A stretch of DNA of 64,000 nucleotides. Source: Enterocloster clostridioformis. GTDB taxonomy: Bacteria > Bacillota > Clostridia > Lachnospirales > Lachnospiraceae. The notes under the pieces were generated by a model, which had not been told where the DNA came from, did not search any database, and worked only from the letters and a program-made list of their open reading frames with translations. The stretch's first letter is position 1. Each line of letters starts with the position of its first letter. The stretch lies in the NCBI RefSeq assembly GCF_020297485.1, contig NZ_JAIWZC010000002.1, positions 248,001-312,000 on the forward strand. Reading direction: 5' to 3'. Below are positions 26,324 through 35,076 of the stretch, piece after piece. Position numbers and translations under genes: made by a program.

Positions 26324-26920
26324 TCAATTCTGTACCGCTCCCAAATCCTCTGCCCTGTCAATGTCCTTAAGTTCTTCCTCCGGCACCTCCATGGTCCACA
26401 CATCCTCCGGGTGCGCCTTCATGATTACGCTTCCTCCCCTGTCTCCGCGAAGCCCCATCAGTTCTTCCCTGTAGGCGCCGGCGAATATGGCCGGATTCCC
26501 CCGCTTTCCCTGATGGCACACACAGCCCATGCCCTTCCCGGCCAGCCGGAAACCACGTATGAATTCCTTCAGGGTGAACGGACTCATATACGGCTGGTCA
26601 GCCACTGAAAACAGAAGCGCCTCTGATTCAGGAGAGGCCGAATCAGTTCCCAGCCTGAGGGAAGCGGTGATTCCCTGGCCGCTGAATCTGTTAAGGACCG
26701 CCCGCAGTCCCTGGCTTTCGGCCTGCTCTAGAATCTCCTCATACTGGCTGACCACCAGAACCTCTGTCTGGTACCCCTCTTTTTCCAGCTCCCCCGCCGC
26801 ACGGCAGATGCAGTCAAGCCCATGACGGTAAAGCGCCTTCCCCTTAAAGGGTACCAGAAGCTTATTAGAGCCAAAACGGCTTCCAAATCCGGAAGCCATA
26901 TAGATAAACGATATCTTCAT
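26324..26920 (-). CDS. mocA: MobA/MocA-like nucleotidyltransferase
   Basis: The 198-residue protein has the NTP-binding opening ASGFGSRFGSNKLLVPFKGK, then LLFSVADQPYMSP (metal-binding D) and GKRGNPAIF. This fits the CTP:molybdopterin cytidylyltransferase family that makes the cytosine dinucleotide cofactor of molybdenum hydroxylases. It lies 16 bp after yqeC, so the pair fits selenium-dependent hydroxylase maturation. I chose MocA over MobA by the neighbours. Confidence 0.75.
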   Translation of the reverse strand: MKISFIYMASGFGSRFGSNKLLVPFKGKALYRHGLDCICRAAGELEKEGYQTEVLVVSQYEEILEQAESQGLRAVLNRFSGQGITASLRLGTDSASPESEALLFSVADQPYMSPFTLKEFIRGFRLAGKGMGCVCHQGKRGNPAIFAGAYREELMGLRGDRGGSVIMKAHPEDVWTMEVPEEELKDIDRAEDLGAVQN

Positions 26921-26936
26921 CCCTCATAACCATCCT

Positions 26937-27806
26937 TTAAAATAACCGGGCAGACACGTCCTGGTCCAGCTGTCCGCTTGCAGCCCCAGATGTCTCTCCC
27001 ATGCCCTCCAGCATTTCCCCGGCCAGCGCTGCTTCCTGCGGGGTGTCGGCCTGGTTGAATACCGGCAGGACATCCGCTCCCGGATAGTCCGCCCGCAGGG
27101 GCAGCAGATATCCATGGTTTATCAGTGTCATCATATCTTCCTTTTGTATGACCCAGTCCGCCCTGTTTTCCGGATTCCGGCCAAGTCCATCCGCCGCACT
27201 GCCCCACGGCTTGCGGTTATCCTCATAGTGTCTGCGGCCGTGGCGGTTCATCAGAGCCCTGGCCTCCTCAAGCCTCAGGCAGCAGTCCTCAGCCCGCTTT
27301 CCAAGGGATGACAGGCCGTTGAGACATAAAATCATGTCTGTATTGTCCGGTATCACCGGCTCCCCGGCCCTTGGCACCTTCAAAGGCAGGCGTCTGGAAC
27401 CGTCGGCCTCCACCAGCACCAAATCCGCCAGGGAACAGGCCTCCCTATATAATTCCCAGCCTGTAAATGCAATCTTTCCCTTCTCCGCCAGCCTTCCGGC
27501 CACAGCCAGGCCGTGGCATCCCAGAACGGTCCTGATTTCTTCCGCATTGCCCTCAAAGGCTCCAAAAGCACCGGGACGGGCCATATGGGTCGTTGTAACC
27601 ACCAGCACCTTAAGTCCGCGTCTCACGGCCTCCCAGGCCAGTCTGCGGATGGTGGATGTCTTTCCCCCCGCCCCTGCCATGGATATCACAAAAGGGCCCG
27701 GTCCTTTCACGGACCGTGCCTGCTCCATCCGTCCCTCCAGCCCCAGGCCATGCCACAGGCTGTCTGTTCCGGTCCATATGCCATACTCGTAAAAATAAGC
27801 CCTCAT
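26937..27806 (-). CDS. yqeC: Selenium-dependent hydroxylase accessory protein YqeC
   Basis: The 289-residue protein has a P-loop GAGGKTSTIRR near residue 45, then VLVVTTTHM and LVLVEADGSRRLPLK, the signature stretches of YqeC. YqeC genes travel with selenium-dependent molybdenum hydroxylase systems; its exact activity is not established. It is in an operon with the mocA-like gene downstream. The group II intron begins about 120 bp upstream of its start and may affect its promoter. Confidence 0.8.
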   Translation of the reverse strand: MRAYFYEYGIWTGTDSLWHGLGLEGRMEQARSVKGPGPFVISMAGAGGKTSTIRRLAWEAVRRGLKVLVVTTTHMARPGAFGAFEGNAEEIRTVLGCHGLAVAGRLAEKGKIAFTGWELYREACSLADLVLVEADGSRRLPLKVPRAGEPVIPDNTDMILCLNGLSSLGKRAEDCCLRLEEARALMNRHGRRHYEDNRKPWGSAADGLGRNPENRADWVIQKEDMMTLINHGYLLPLRADYPGADVLPVFNQADTPQEAALAGEMLEGMGETSGAASGQLDQDVSARLF

Positions 27807-27923
27807 GGCGTTTTCTCCACTTTTACAGTCGATACAAAAACTTATTTTGATACTTTGACTATTTTATCATAAAACAGTAAATTGGGAAAGATGATTTTCC
27901 CTTCCATTCAAAAACTTCCATTC

Positions 27924-29770
27924 AATCGAGTAGGAGGAAGGCGATTATTTCGCCTTCCGACCTCTCACACCACCGTACGTACCGTTCGGTATACGGCGGT
28001 TCAATCAACTTAACATGTAACAGCCTTTTCGGCGTAGTAGTCTTCCATGGATACAAGACCAAACTTAGCTAGTCTCTCTTTACTGATACAAATGTGGAGA
28101 TTCCAGCTTCTGCACACTCTGGCATATCCTTTGGCATATGAAATGCCATGTGCCGCATTTGGCGGCAGACCAAGTTTGATAAGATTCTTTTCCCTGTTCT
28201 TTGGCGTTTTCCAGTGTTTCCATATGCACATGCGCAGTCGATACCGAATCTGTCCGTCCATTTTTGCGCACAGCCTTTTCATGCTTCCGATTTTGAAATA
28301 ATTTATCCACCCTCGGATAAGCCGGTTGAGTTTCCCAATTTTATAACCATTGCCCACTCCCCAGCTCCTGCTTGTATATTTCTTCATCTGCGCCTTGAAC
28401 TTTGCTGCCGCTTTCGGGTGTGGTCTGGCTTTGTACCCTTTGGCAAATGAGTCATAGTAAAATCCAAACCCCAGATACTTAATGCCCTTTGGTTTATCAA
28501 CCCTGCTCTTTTCCGCGTTCACTTTCAGTCCAAGCTTTTCCTCTATAAACCGAGCCACGCTCTTCATTACCCGCTCTGCCGCCTGTCTGCTCCCGACCAT
28601 TATAATAAGGTCATCTGCATACCGGACGAAATCCAGCCTCCTTGCTTCCAGTTCTTTGTCCAGCTCATTTAACATGATATTTGCTAACAGCGGCGAGATA
28701 TTTCCACCCTGCGGTGTGCCGACTACCGTATCTTCATACTCATCATCAATCATTACGCCGCTGACCAGAATCTTTCTTACCACCGATATGACATCTCCGT
28801 CCTTTATTGTCCGTCCGAAAATCGTCATCAGCTTGTCATGGTCTACTGTGTCAAAGAATTTCGCTAGGTCGATATCCACTATCCAGTTGTGTCCGTCATT
28901 CATCATTTCCAATGCTTTAAGGACTGCCTGCTGTGCACACCGCTTGGGTCTGAATCCATAGCTGTGGTCGTGAAACTGCTCCTCAAATATCGGGGTAAGC
29001 ACCTGTGCCACCGCCTGCTGTACAAAGCGGTCTACTGCTGTTGGCACTCCAAGATTTCTTGTACCACCATCGGGTTTGGGTATCTCCACCCTGCGGACTG
29101 GCTTCGGCTTATACTTCCTCGTCCGCAACTGTTCCTTAATGTTTTCGCCGTTTTCCGAAAGATATGCGCCAAGTTCTTCAACGGTCATCCCGTCCACGCC
29201 TGCCGCTCCTTTATTCCTTACGACTTGCAGATACGCCGCATTTAGATTATCCCTGCTTAATATCTGCTCCATGAGACTGCTTGTGTCCATGCGTTGTTTC
29301 CTTTCTGCCCCTTTTGCCTTTGCCGCCTTTGAAGTCATCGACAGGCGTATGCTCCGGCTACGAAGTGGAACGTACTTCAACTGATTGATTGTTCAGCCCT
29401 TCGCTCCGTCCCCATTACAGGAACTTCCTCACTACTATGGCTTCTGCTGACTTCTCACAATTCGTTGTTACTACGGCTAATGAGACCGCCTGTGAGACCT
29501 CCCCAGTTAAGGTGCGTGTTCTTTTCCTCCATGTACCTGCCGCATTTACTCGTACTTCCGGCAACCTTTTGGACTTCAGTGCCTTTTGCCACCTTATCCG
29601 TATTTCCGAGCCTTATATGCGGTTCCTGTCCGTCAGGTCAGAGGTTTGCTTACAGCTTCTTTCAGATTCCGTCTCACGGCGGACACCCTTGCTGTTCGGC
29701 TATGTGCTTCGTTGTTGCCTACGCGCACTTGGGACTTTCACCCATTAGAAAACGCCCATGCTGGGCAAAC
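27924..29770 (-). mobile_element. Group II intron, full length (about 1.85 kb)
   Basis: On the - strand the element begins GTTTGCCCAGC at about 29770 and contains a 390-nt structured 5' part (29381-29770) and the maturase gene. It ends with a 34-nt domain V (27969-28002, CCGCCGTATACC...GTACGTACGG type) and a domain VI hairpin GGAAGGCGA/TCGCCTTCC (27931-27960). The 5' boundary directly follows a terminator hairpin and T-run at 29771-29810, the target preference of group IIC introns. The exact 3' nucleotide is uncertain by a few bases. A 233-bp copy of its 3' end lies at 50858-51090. Confidence 0.88.
28010..29380 (-). CDS. ltrA: Group II intron reverse transcriptase/maturase
   Basis: The 456-residue protein has the RT palm: AAGVDGMTVEEL, IPKPDGGTRNLGVPT, FGFRP-type FRPKRCAQQA, DIDLAKFFDTVDH, GTPQGGNISPLLANI and catalytic FVRYADDLIIM. 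A maturase X/thumb region follows (GWINYFKIGS and the C-terminal KAVTC). It copies and splices the surrounding intron. The frame is intact, so the intron may be mobile. Family-typical starts lie about 30 codons further in (MDTSSLMEQIL). Confidence 0.95.
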   Translation of the reverse strand: MKYVPLRSRSIRLSMTSKAAKAKGAERKQRMDTSSLMEQILSRDNLNAAYLQVVRNKGAAGVDGMTVEELGAYLSENGENIKEQLRTRKYKPKPVRRVEIPKPDGGTRNLGVPTAVDRFVQQAVAQVLTPIFEEQFHDHSYGFRPKRCAQQAVLKALEMMNDGHNWIVDIDLAKFFDTVDHDKLMTIFGRTIKDGDVISVVRKILVSGVMIDDEYEDTVVGTPQGGNISPLLANIMLNELDKELEARRLDFVRYADDLIIMVGSRQAAERVMKSVARFIEEKLGLKVNAEKSRVDKPKGIKYLGFGFYYDSFAKGYKARPHPKAAAKFKAQMKKYTSRSWGVGNGYKIGKLNRLIRGWINYFKIGSMKRLCAKMDGQIRYRLRMCIWKHWKTPKNREKNLIKLGLPPNAAHGISYAKGYARVCRSWNLHICISKERLAKFGLVSMEDYYAEKAVTC

Positions 29771-29810
29771 AAAACAGCCGGAAACAAGGGGCATTCCCCC
29801 GCTTCCGGCT
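29771..29810 (-). terminator. Terminator hairpin used as intron target
   Basis: AGCCGGAA (29776-29783) pairs with TTCCGGCT (29803-29810), with an inner GGGG/CCCC pair. On - the stem is followed by GTTTT and then directly by the intron 5' end. It probably ends transcription from xdhC and the small frame at 29859. Confidence 0.75.
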
Positions 29811-29858
29811 GCTGTTCTATTCCTGCTGGATTTTATCCTGTCCGGCCTTAATCCGTCC

Positions 29859-29942
29859 TTATTTCTGGATATTATTCCTGATTACACCATACAAATCAAA
29901 ACTCAGGATACCAAACACTAATATAACTCCGATGACTGCCAT
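29859..29942 (-). CDS. Possible 27-residue membrane peptide
   Basis: A short frame (MAVIGVILVFGILSFDLYGV start) with one hydrophobic helix and a polar tail, preceded by GGAAGGAAGG at good spacing and followed by the terminator. The length and pattern match single-span microproteins, but there is no homology evidence. It lies downstream of xdhC on the same strand. Confidence 0.35.
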   Translation of the reverse strand: MAVIGVILVFGILSFDLYGVIRNNIQK

Positions 29943-30107
29943 AACTGATTCCTTCCTTCCAATATGTTCCCCATCACTGTGATAGATTCATTATATGTCA
30001 GGCAGACCTGCTTAGCAATCCGCATTATATCTAATCTTTTGGTGAACACACATCTGTTTTTTGTGCATGAATGCAAAATATTTTAGATTGACTAATTTTT
30101 TTTGCAT

Positions 30108-31139
30108 CTATCTCTTTTTGCCCATCCTGGCAGCTCTCTGAGCAATCAGTTCCCCTGTTATGCTGATGGCAATTTCCGCCGGTGTCTCGGCTCCTATGTC
30201 TGTGCCGATAGGCATATGGCACCTTTGGATTTCCTCCAGGGAGAAGCCGTCCGCCAGCAGCTTATCCGTCACCACCCGTATCTTGTTCCTGCTTCCCATG
30301 ATGCCGATGTAATAAGGATGCAGAGCCATGGCCTGCTTCTGCACGTAATAATCAAACTGGTGCCCTCTGGTCATGACGCACACATAGTCTCTGGGACGGA
30401 TATCCACATAATCGCTGATATGTTCCATATCCCCCATGACGGTCCTCTCTGCCTGGGGAAACACCCGGGGATTGGCAAATGCCTCCCTGTCATCCATGAC
30501 CACGCATCTAAATCCCACATGGGCCAGCACCGGAACCAGCTCCCGGGCCACATGACCGCCTCCGAATATATAGACAGTCCCCGCCTGTACCAGGGGCTCG
30601 ATATAAAACTTACGCCCATCCACTTCCTTCTGGAGGGCATTGCTTCCGAAAAGCTCCTCCTCCGGCAGCTGTCCCAGCCCCTTAATCCCGGCCAGGCCCA
30701 GGCTTCGGCTGTACAAACCCATCTGCCAGCATGTCTCGTCGGTGATATCCAGTATAAGCCAGCTGTCCTCATCCTTTGCCAGGGCATCCAGGACCTGGCC
30801 GCAGAGACCGGACAGCGCCTGGTCGCCGGGGCGGATGTACTGGAAATATACCACCACATTTCCGCCGCACACCATTCCGATATCCGCCACCTGGTTTCTG
30901 GTAAGAGTGAATCCTTTGGCAAAGGAAGCCTTGTCCTCCATGGCCTTAAGGGCTGTCTGCATAGCCTGGTACTCCACGGCGCCTCCGCCTACGGTTCCTT
31001 CTATGGACCCGTCCTTCCTTACCAGCATCCTGGAGCCGGTTCCCCTGGGAGTGGAGCCGGAACTGGCAATAATGGTCACCAGGACAGCTTCCTCCCCCTG
31101 TTCCAGTAATTGTCTTAACTCTGTAAATAATGTTTTCAT
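30108..31139 (-). CDS. xdhC: XdhC/CoxI-family molybdenum hydroxylase maturation protein
   Basis: The 343-residue protein has the XdhC N-terminal domain SSGSTPRGTGSRMLV and GTVGGGAVE (about residues 28-57), then a C-terminal Rossmann domain IFGGGHVARELVPV (about 190). It ends with TDIGAETPAEIAISI. XdhC proteins insert the sulfurated molybdenum cofactor into hydroxylases such as xanthine dehydrogenase. It overlaps the upstream gene by 4 bp (ATGA). No hydroxylase structural gene is in the window, so its client is elsewhere. Confidence 0.9.
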   Translation of the reverse strand: MKTLFTELRQLLEQGEEAVLVTIIASSGSTPRGTGSRMLVRKDGSIEGTVGGGAVEYQAMQTALKAMEDKASFAKGFTLTRNQVADIGMVCGGNVVVYFQYIRPGDQALSGLCGQVLDALAKDEDSWLILDITDETCWQMGLYSRSLGLAGIKGLGQLPEEELFGSNALQKEVDGRKFYIEPLVQAGTVYIFGGGHVARELVPVLAHVGFRCVVMDDREAFANPRVFPQAERTVMGDMEHISDYVDIRPRDYVCVMTRGHQFDYYVQKQAMALHPYYIGIMGSRNKIRVVTDKLLADGFSLEEIQRCHMPIGTDIGAETPAEIAISITGELIAQRAARMGKKR

Positions 31140-32077
31140 GACTCCGTCTCTTCCTCCCCGGAAAAATATTTTTTGTAAAGCCGTTCCCCCTCCATGCGCA
31201 GTTCCTTTTCCATCCGCAGGTAGCGGTCCAGAAAATCCTTAGACTTGGGCGTGAGCTGCGAAAAACCTCCCTCCGCCCCGCCTGACTGTGTAATCAGAAG
31301 AGGGTAGCCTAACTGCCGCTCAGCCTCCTTTAAAATCTTCCATCCTTTGGTATAGGACATATGCATCTGCCTGCAGGCTGTCTGCATGGAGCCTGTATGG
31401 CCGATCAGAGACAGGAACTGGGCTGCCTGGGGGCCGAAAAATCCTTCATTGCGCTCCAGTGTCAGCTGTACCTGGGGATATACGGCCAGCTTTTCCCTGC
31501 CCAGACTGCCCAGGGCGCAGTCCTCGTCCGATTCCACGGCCATGATAATCCCCTCATCCTCCACCGGAATTTCTTCCAGCTGCGCATTGATTTCAGGCTG
31601 GCGCAGAGCCCCTCTCAGTCCTCTTTCACCGTGATATGCCAAAAGAGGCCCGATGGCTGCCTTGGATACCAGGACCGGATGGCCCCGTTTCCCGTCATAT
31701 ACAGGACAGGCGGCCATTGCCCGGGAACCCATCATCCGCTGTATGGTATCCTGAAGGAACATGGGAAATTTGGCAGGCAGGATGAATACCCTGTCGCATA
31801 AATCCTCTATATAATTTAACCCCATGCAGATGCTGTAATACATCTGAGTCTGCTCATAATCCTGATTGCGCAGGCAGATGACCCGCAGTCCGGCAATATG
31901 TTTTTCCACCTCGTCCGCCTTCTGTCCCGTGACCACAACCACCGGCTCGATTCCCGCCCGTTTCAGTGTGATGATGATTCTGCGTATGACCGTGCTGTCC
32001 CCCACGGGAAGCATGGGCTGAAAACGGCTGATTGTGCTCTTATGGCCTGCTGCGATAATGACAGCCCCTGTCCTCAT
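31136..32077 (-). CDS. Fusion of MobA-like nucleotidyltransferase and ModE-like HTH
   Basis: The 313-residue protein has an N-terminal nucleotidyltransferase-like domain (GAVIIAAGHKS, VFILPAKFPMF and GKRGHPVLV, about 1-200). A ModE/LysR-type winged helix follows (GPQAAQFLSLIGHTGSMQTA, MSYTKGWKIL, GGFSQLTPKSKDFLDRY, about 215-300). The canonical GxxxRxG of the NTP-binding loop is altered (AAGHKSTISRFQP), so catalysis is doubtful and the domain may serve as a ligand sensor. It lies between modC and xdhC, which suits a regulator or processing factor tied to molybdate supply. Confidence 0.82.
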   Translation of the reverse strand: MRTGAVIIAAGHKSTISRFQPMLPVGDSTVIRRIIITLKRAGIEPVVVVTGQKADEVEKHIAGLRVICLRNQDYEQTQMYYSICMGLNYIEDLCDRVFILPAKFPMFLQDTIQRMMGSRAMAACPVYDGKRGHPVLVSKAAIGPLLAYHGERGLRGALRQPEINAQLEEIPVEDEGIIMAVESDEDCALGSLGREKLAVYPQVQLTLERNEGFFGPQAAQFLSLIGHTGSMQTACRQMHMSYTKGWKILKEAERQLGYPLLITQSGGAEGGFSQLTPKSKDFLDRYLRMEKELRMEGERLYKKYFSGEEETES

Positions 32078-32127
32078 AAGTCTGTTCCGCCTTTCTGATA
32101 AGTATTATAACGGCCTGATATATGCCT

Positions 32128-33276
32128 CTAAAGTTCTCCTGTCAGGAGCAAAAGGGCGGACGGCGCCACCCTGAGCCACTGTGGAACCACCCCCGCCGTA
32201 TCGTGGGTGTGGATATCCTTCTCCTTCTTCCACCACAGACCGTTCTGTAAAGTAATATACCACTCAAAAGGCATTTCGGAAATACATGGGGAGCATACTT
32301 TTATAAGATTTGCGTCTTCCCGCTCCATATAAGCCCTGGCGCCGCTCTCTGACAGGGGTTCAAAATCATGGGCCCTGATGCCCACGTATGTGATGGCGTC
32401 ACCCACGGGACGGTCCGTGGCCAGCTCCAGGCCATCCCAGTCCACGGCCCGTATCCTGCGTTCCCCCAGACGTTCAATCCTGGATATGTTCTTACACCCC
32501 GTAAGCCTGGCTGCCTGGCATGTGACCGGATTCTGGAAGATGTCCCGTGTTCTTCCGGCTGCCAGCACGCATCCTCTGTCCATAAGCAGCAGATTATCGC
32601 AGAGCTGATATGCCTCATCCCTGTCATGGGTCACCATAATGGTCACCCCGTCATACTCCTTAAGGGCGCCGGCCAGCTCCAGCCTCAGCCCTTCCCTCAG
32701 GTATGTATCCATGGCTGAAAACGGCTCGTCTAACAGCAGCGCCTCCGGCTCATAGGCCAGACTCCTGGCCAGGGCCACCCTCTGCTGCTGTCCCCCTGAC
32801 AGTTGGCCCGGATAGCGTTTTTCCAAACCATGAAGCCGGAACCGTTCCACCATCTCAGACACCTTTTGTTCCCCGGCTTCCCGGGACATGGGCCGGCGCC
32901 TTCTAAGCCCCACATTTCCCCGTCCCCCCTTTAATCCCACCATGATGTTCTGCTCCACGGTCATGCCCGGAAACAGAGCATAGTTCTGGAACAGGTAGCC
33001 CACCCGCCTTACCTGGGGCTTCTCATTGATCTTGAGGGCAGAGTCATAGAGAACACGGCCCCCGGCCGCCTCCCCCTGGGCATAGCGCAGGGCAATCCTG
33101 CCCTCGTCCGGGCGGATGATGCCGGCTATGGATTTCAGTGTCATGCTTTTGCCGCAGCCCGACGGCCCCAGGATGCCCAGGCATCCCCGCCCCGCCTCAA
33201 AGCTGATGTCCAGGCTGAAACCCTTTAATTTCTTTCTTATATCAACTTCCAAATGAAGATTGTATTCTGAGTTCAC
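32128..33276 (-). CDS. modC: Molybdate ABC transporter ATP-binding protein
   Basis: The 382-residue protein has Walker A GPSGCGKS, Q-loop YLFQNYALFPG, signature LSGGQQQRVALARSL and Walker B ALLLDEP. A C-terminal extension follows from about residue 260, with the beta pattern of the molybdate-binding TOBE domain. The start is a GTG with AAAGGGGA upstream, 13 bp after modB. It powers molybdate or tungstate import with ModB and ModA. Confidence 0.9.
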   Translation of the reverse strand: MNSEYNLHLEVDIRKKLKGFSLDISFEAGRGCLGILGPSGCGKSMTLKSIAGIIRPDEGRIALRYAQGEAAGGRVLYDSALKINEKPQVRRVGYLFQNYALFPGMTVEQNIMVGLKGGRGNVGLRRRRPMSREAGEQKVSEMVERFRLHGLEKRYPGQLSGGQQQRVALARSLAYEPEALLLDEPFSAMDTYLREGLRLELAGALKEYDGVTIMVTHDRDEAYQLCDNLLLMDRGCVLAAGRTRDIFQNPVTCQAARLTGCKNISRIERLGERRIRAVDWDGLELATDRPVGDAITYVGIRAHDFEPLSESGARAYMEREDANLIKVCSPCISEMPFEWYITLQNGLWWKKEKDIHTHDTAGVVPQWLRVAPSALLLLTGEL

Positions 33277-33289
33277 GGCTGTTCCCCTT

Positions 33290-33961
33290 TCATCCCTTCC
33301 GGTTCACGGGCCTTAATGCCGCCCAGTTCATCAATACAATGGACAGGAATGCGATGACCACAATCACTGCCACATACCGGTACGCCGTATCCATATTGCC
33401 TGCGGCCACCTCGGAATAGACCGCCATGGGAAGGGTCCTTGTTTTGCCTGCTATATTTCCCGCAATCATGGCAGTGGCCCCAAACTCTCCCAGTCCCCTT
33501 GCAAAGGCCAGTACGCCTCCGCTGACAACCCCCGGCATGCCTCCTGTCATGAGCACCTTCCAGAAGATGCTCCACTCGCTCATACCCAGGGTCCTGGCTG
33601 CCGCCGCCAGGTTCTGGTCCACCTGCTCAAACGCGCCCCTGGCAGAGCGGTACATCAAAGGAAAGGACATAACCACGGCCGCAATCACCGCAGCTGTCCA
33701 TGAAAATGCAATCTTAACGCTGAAATATTCAATAAAAAACTGTCCTACCGGCCGTTTTACCCCGAAAATATAGAGAAGGAAAAAACCGGCCACCGTAGGG
33801 GGAAGGACAAGGGGCAGCGTAAGCACGCCGTCCCAAATCAGCTTCCATGTTTCATTTTTCATGCTCACCACAGCCCATGCCGCAAAGATTCCCAGAAAAA
33901 ACGTAATGAAAATCGACAAGCTGGCTGTTTTCATAGATATCAGTATCGGTGACCAGTCCAT
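33290..33961 (-). CDS. modB: Molybdate ABC transporter permease
   Basis: The 223-residue protein has about five membrane helices and the permease motif (EAA loop) AARTLGMSEWSIFWKV near 140, with PLVLPPTVAGF typical of ModB. The GGGAGG SD is strong. It lies between modA and modC. Confidence 0.93.
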   Translation of the reverse strand: MDWSPILISMKTASLSIFITFFLGIFAAWAVVSMKNETWKLIWDGVLTLPLVLPPTVAGFFLLYIFGVKRPVGQFFIEYFSVKIAFSWTAAVIAAVVMSFPLMYRSARGAFEQVDQNLAAAARTLGMSEWSIFWKVLMTGGMPGVVSGGVLAFARGLGEFGATAMIAGNIAGKTRTLPMAVYSEVAAGNMDTAYRYVAVIVVIAFLSIVLMNWAALRPVNRKG

Positions 33962-33982
33962 GGATGGTTCCTCCCTTTTTCC

Positions 33983-34882
33983 TTACTCGCCTTTCGTGAA
34001 TCCGTACTCCTCAAATACCTTAATGGCCTCGTCCGTCTTAAGGAATTCCACAAAGTTCTTTGCTTCTTCTGCGTGAGCCGTGTTCTTCACTACCGCCACA
34101 GGATAGATGACCTTCCCCGCAAGGCTGCCCTCCGGAGCCTCAGCTACCACTTGCACCTGATCCGCCATGCCGGCTGCGTCGGTGGCGTATACGATACCCG
34201 CGTCAGCGCTGGACGCGGCCACCTGGTTAAGCACTTCTGTCACGTTGGTTCCAAAGCTTACCTTGTCCTGAATCTTATCCCAGATGCCTAGGCTGGTAAG
34301 AGCTTCCTGCGCGTACTGTCCGGCAGGCACGCTGGCTGGGTCTCCGAGAGCAATGCTCTCTGCCTTCTCAATGTCCTCAAACTTCTCAAAACCCGCGCTG
34401 CTGCCTGCGGGAACGATGAGCACAATCTTATTCTCCAGCAGGTTGGTGACGGTGTCGGATTCAATCATGCCTTCCTCGTCCAGGGCTGTCATCTGCTTGG
34501 TCGCGGCCGACATGAACACATCCGCCTCCAGTCCTTCCTCAATCTGCGTCTGGAGCTTGCCTGAGCTGTCATACGTACCCTTGACAATCACGCCCGGATA
34601 CTGCTCCTGGAACATGGGAATCAGTTCATCCTCATAGGCATTCTTAAGGCTGGCGGCAGCCGCAACCAGAATCTCCGCGGATTCGCCTGCCTGGGCTGCC
34701 ATAGTCTCCCCGGCCGAAGACTCTGCTTCTGTCTCTTCACCGGCGGCAGGTGCCTGGGTTGTCTCTGCCGCTGTCTTTGCCGCGGTGGGGGCCGCCGTTG
34801 TTTCCTTTGCCCCGCCTGAGCAGCCGGTCAGGGCTGCTGCCGCCATCATTGCCGCCATCATCATGCAAATCTGTTTTTTCAT
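33983..34882 (-). CDS. modA: Molybdate-binding lipoprotein
   Basis: The 299-residue protein has a lipobox AALTGCSG with C21. A low-complexity Ala/Thr/Glu linker (about 22-68) precedes a periplasmic-type binding fold with VAAAASLKNAYEDELIP, GTYDSSGKLQTQIEEG and ADAGIVYATDA, all typical of ModA. It captures molybdate outside the membrane. The SD is AGGAGG. A ModE-type palindrome lies about 52 bp upstream of the start. Confidence 0.94.
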   Translation of the reverse strand: MKKQICMMMAAMMAAAALTGCSGGAKETTAAPTAAKTAAETTQAPAAGEETEAESSAGETMAAQAGESAEILVAAAASLKNAYEDELIPMFQEQYPGVIVKGTYDSSGKLQTQIEEGLEADVFMSAATKQMTALDEEGMIESDTVTNLLENKIVLIVPAGSSAGFEKFEDIEKAESIALGDPASVPAGQYAQEALTSLGIWDKIQDKVSFGTNVTEVLNQVAASSADAGIVYATDAAGMADQVQVVAEAPEGSLAGKVIYPVAVVKNTAHAEEAKNFVEFLKTDEAIKVFEEYGFTKGE

Positions 34883-34933
34883 AATTTAATCCTCCTGGAT
34901 TTAGAATATTATTTATATACAAACACAGGTACT

Positions 34934-34957
34934 CGTTATACTCAAACGACCATATCG
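34934..34957. promoter_or_regulatory. ModE-type operator upstream of modA
   Basis: CGTTAT-N12-ATATCG, 11 of 12 half-site bases agreeing with the CGTTAT-N12-ATAACG pattern known for the E. coli modA operator. It is placed 52 bp upstream of the modA ATG. The cognate regulator is probably one of the two ModE-like proteins of this region. Confidence 0.65.
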
Positions 34958-34965
34958 TTCCCCAC

Positions 34966-34998
34966 ATAAATGCCCATCTGCAACGGATGAGCATTTAT
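34966..34998. repeat. Hairpin upstream of modA
   Basis: Thirteen-base arms (ATAAATGCCCATC with GATGAGCATTTAT, one mismatch) around a 7-nt loop. No T-run follows on either strand except the short TTTAT of the arms. It may terminate transcription arriving from the MOSC-MogA gene or insulate the modA promoter. I see no molybdenum-cofactor riboswitch here. Confidence 0.5.
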
Positions 34999-35076
34999 AC
35001 CGGGCAAGCGCCTGTATTCCTATATCACTGTTATCTGTATCTCTGGAGTGTGTCTGAATTTGCGTTCAGACCCACG

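Noticed and set aside
34883..35076. Molybdenum-cofactor riboswitch upstream of modA
   Set aside because: The conserved elements of the Moco RNA are not seen; the hairpin present is simple and a ModE-type operator explains regulation better.
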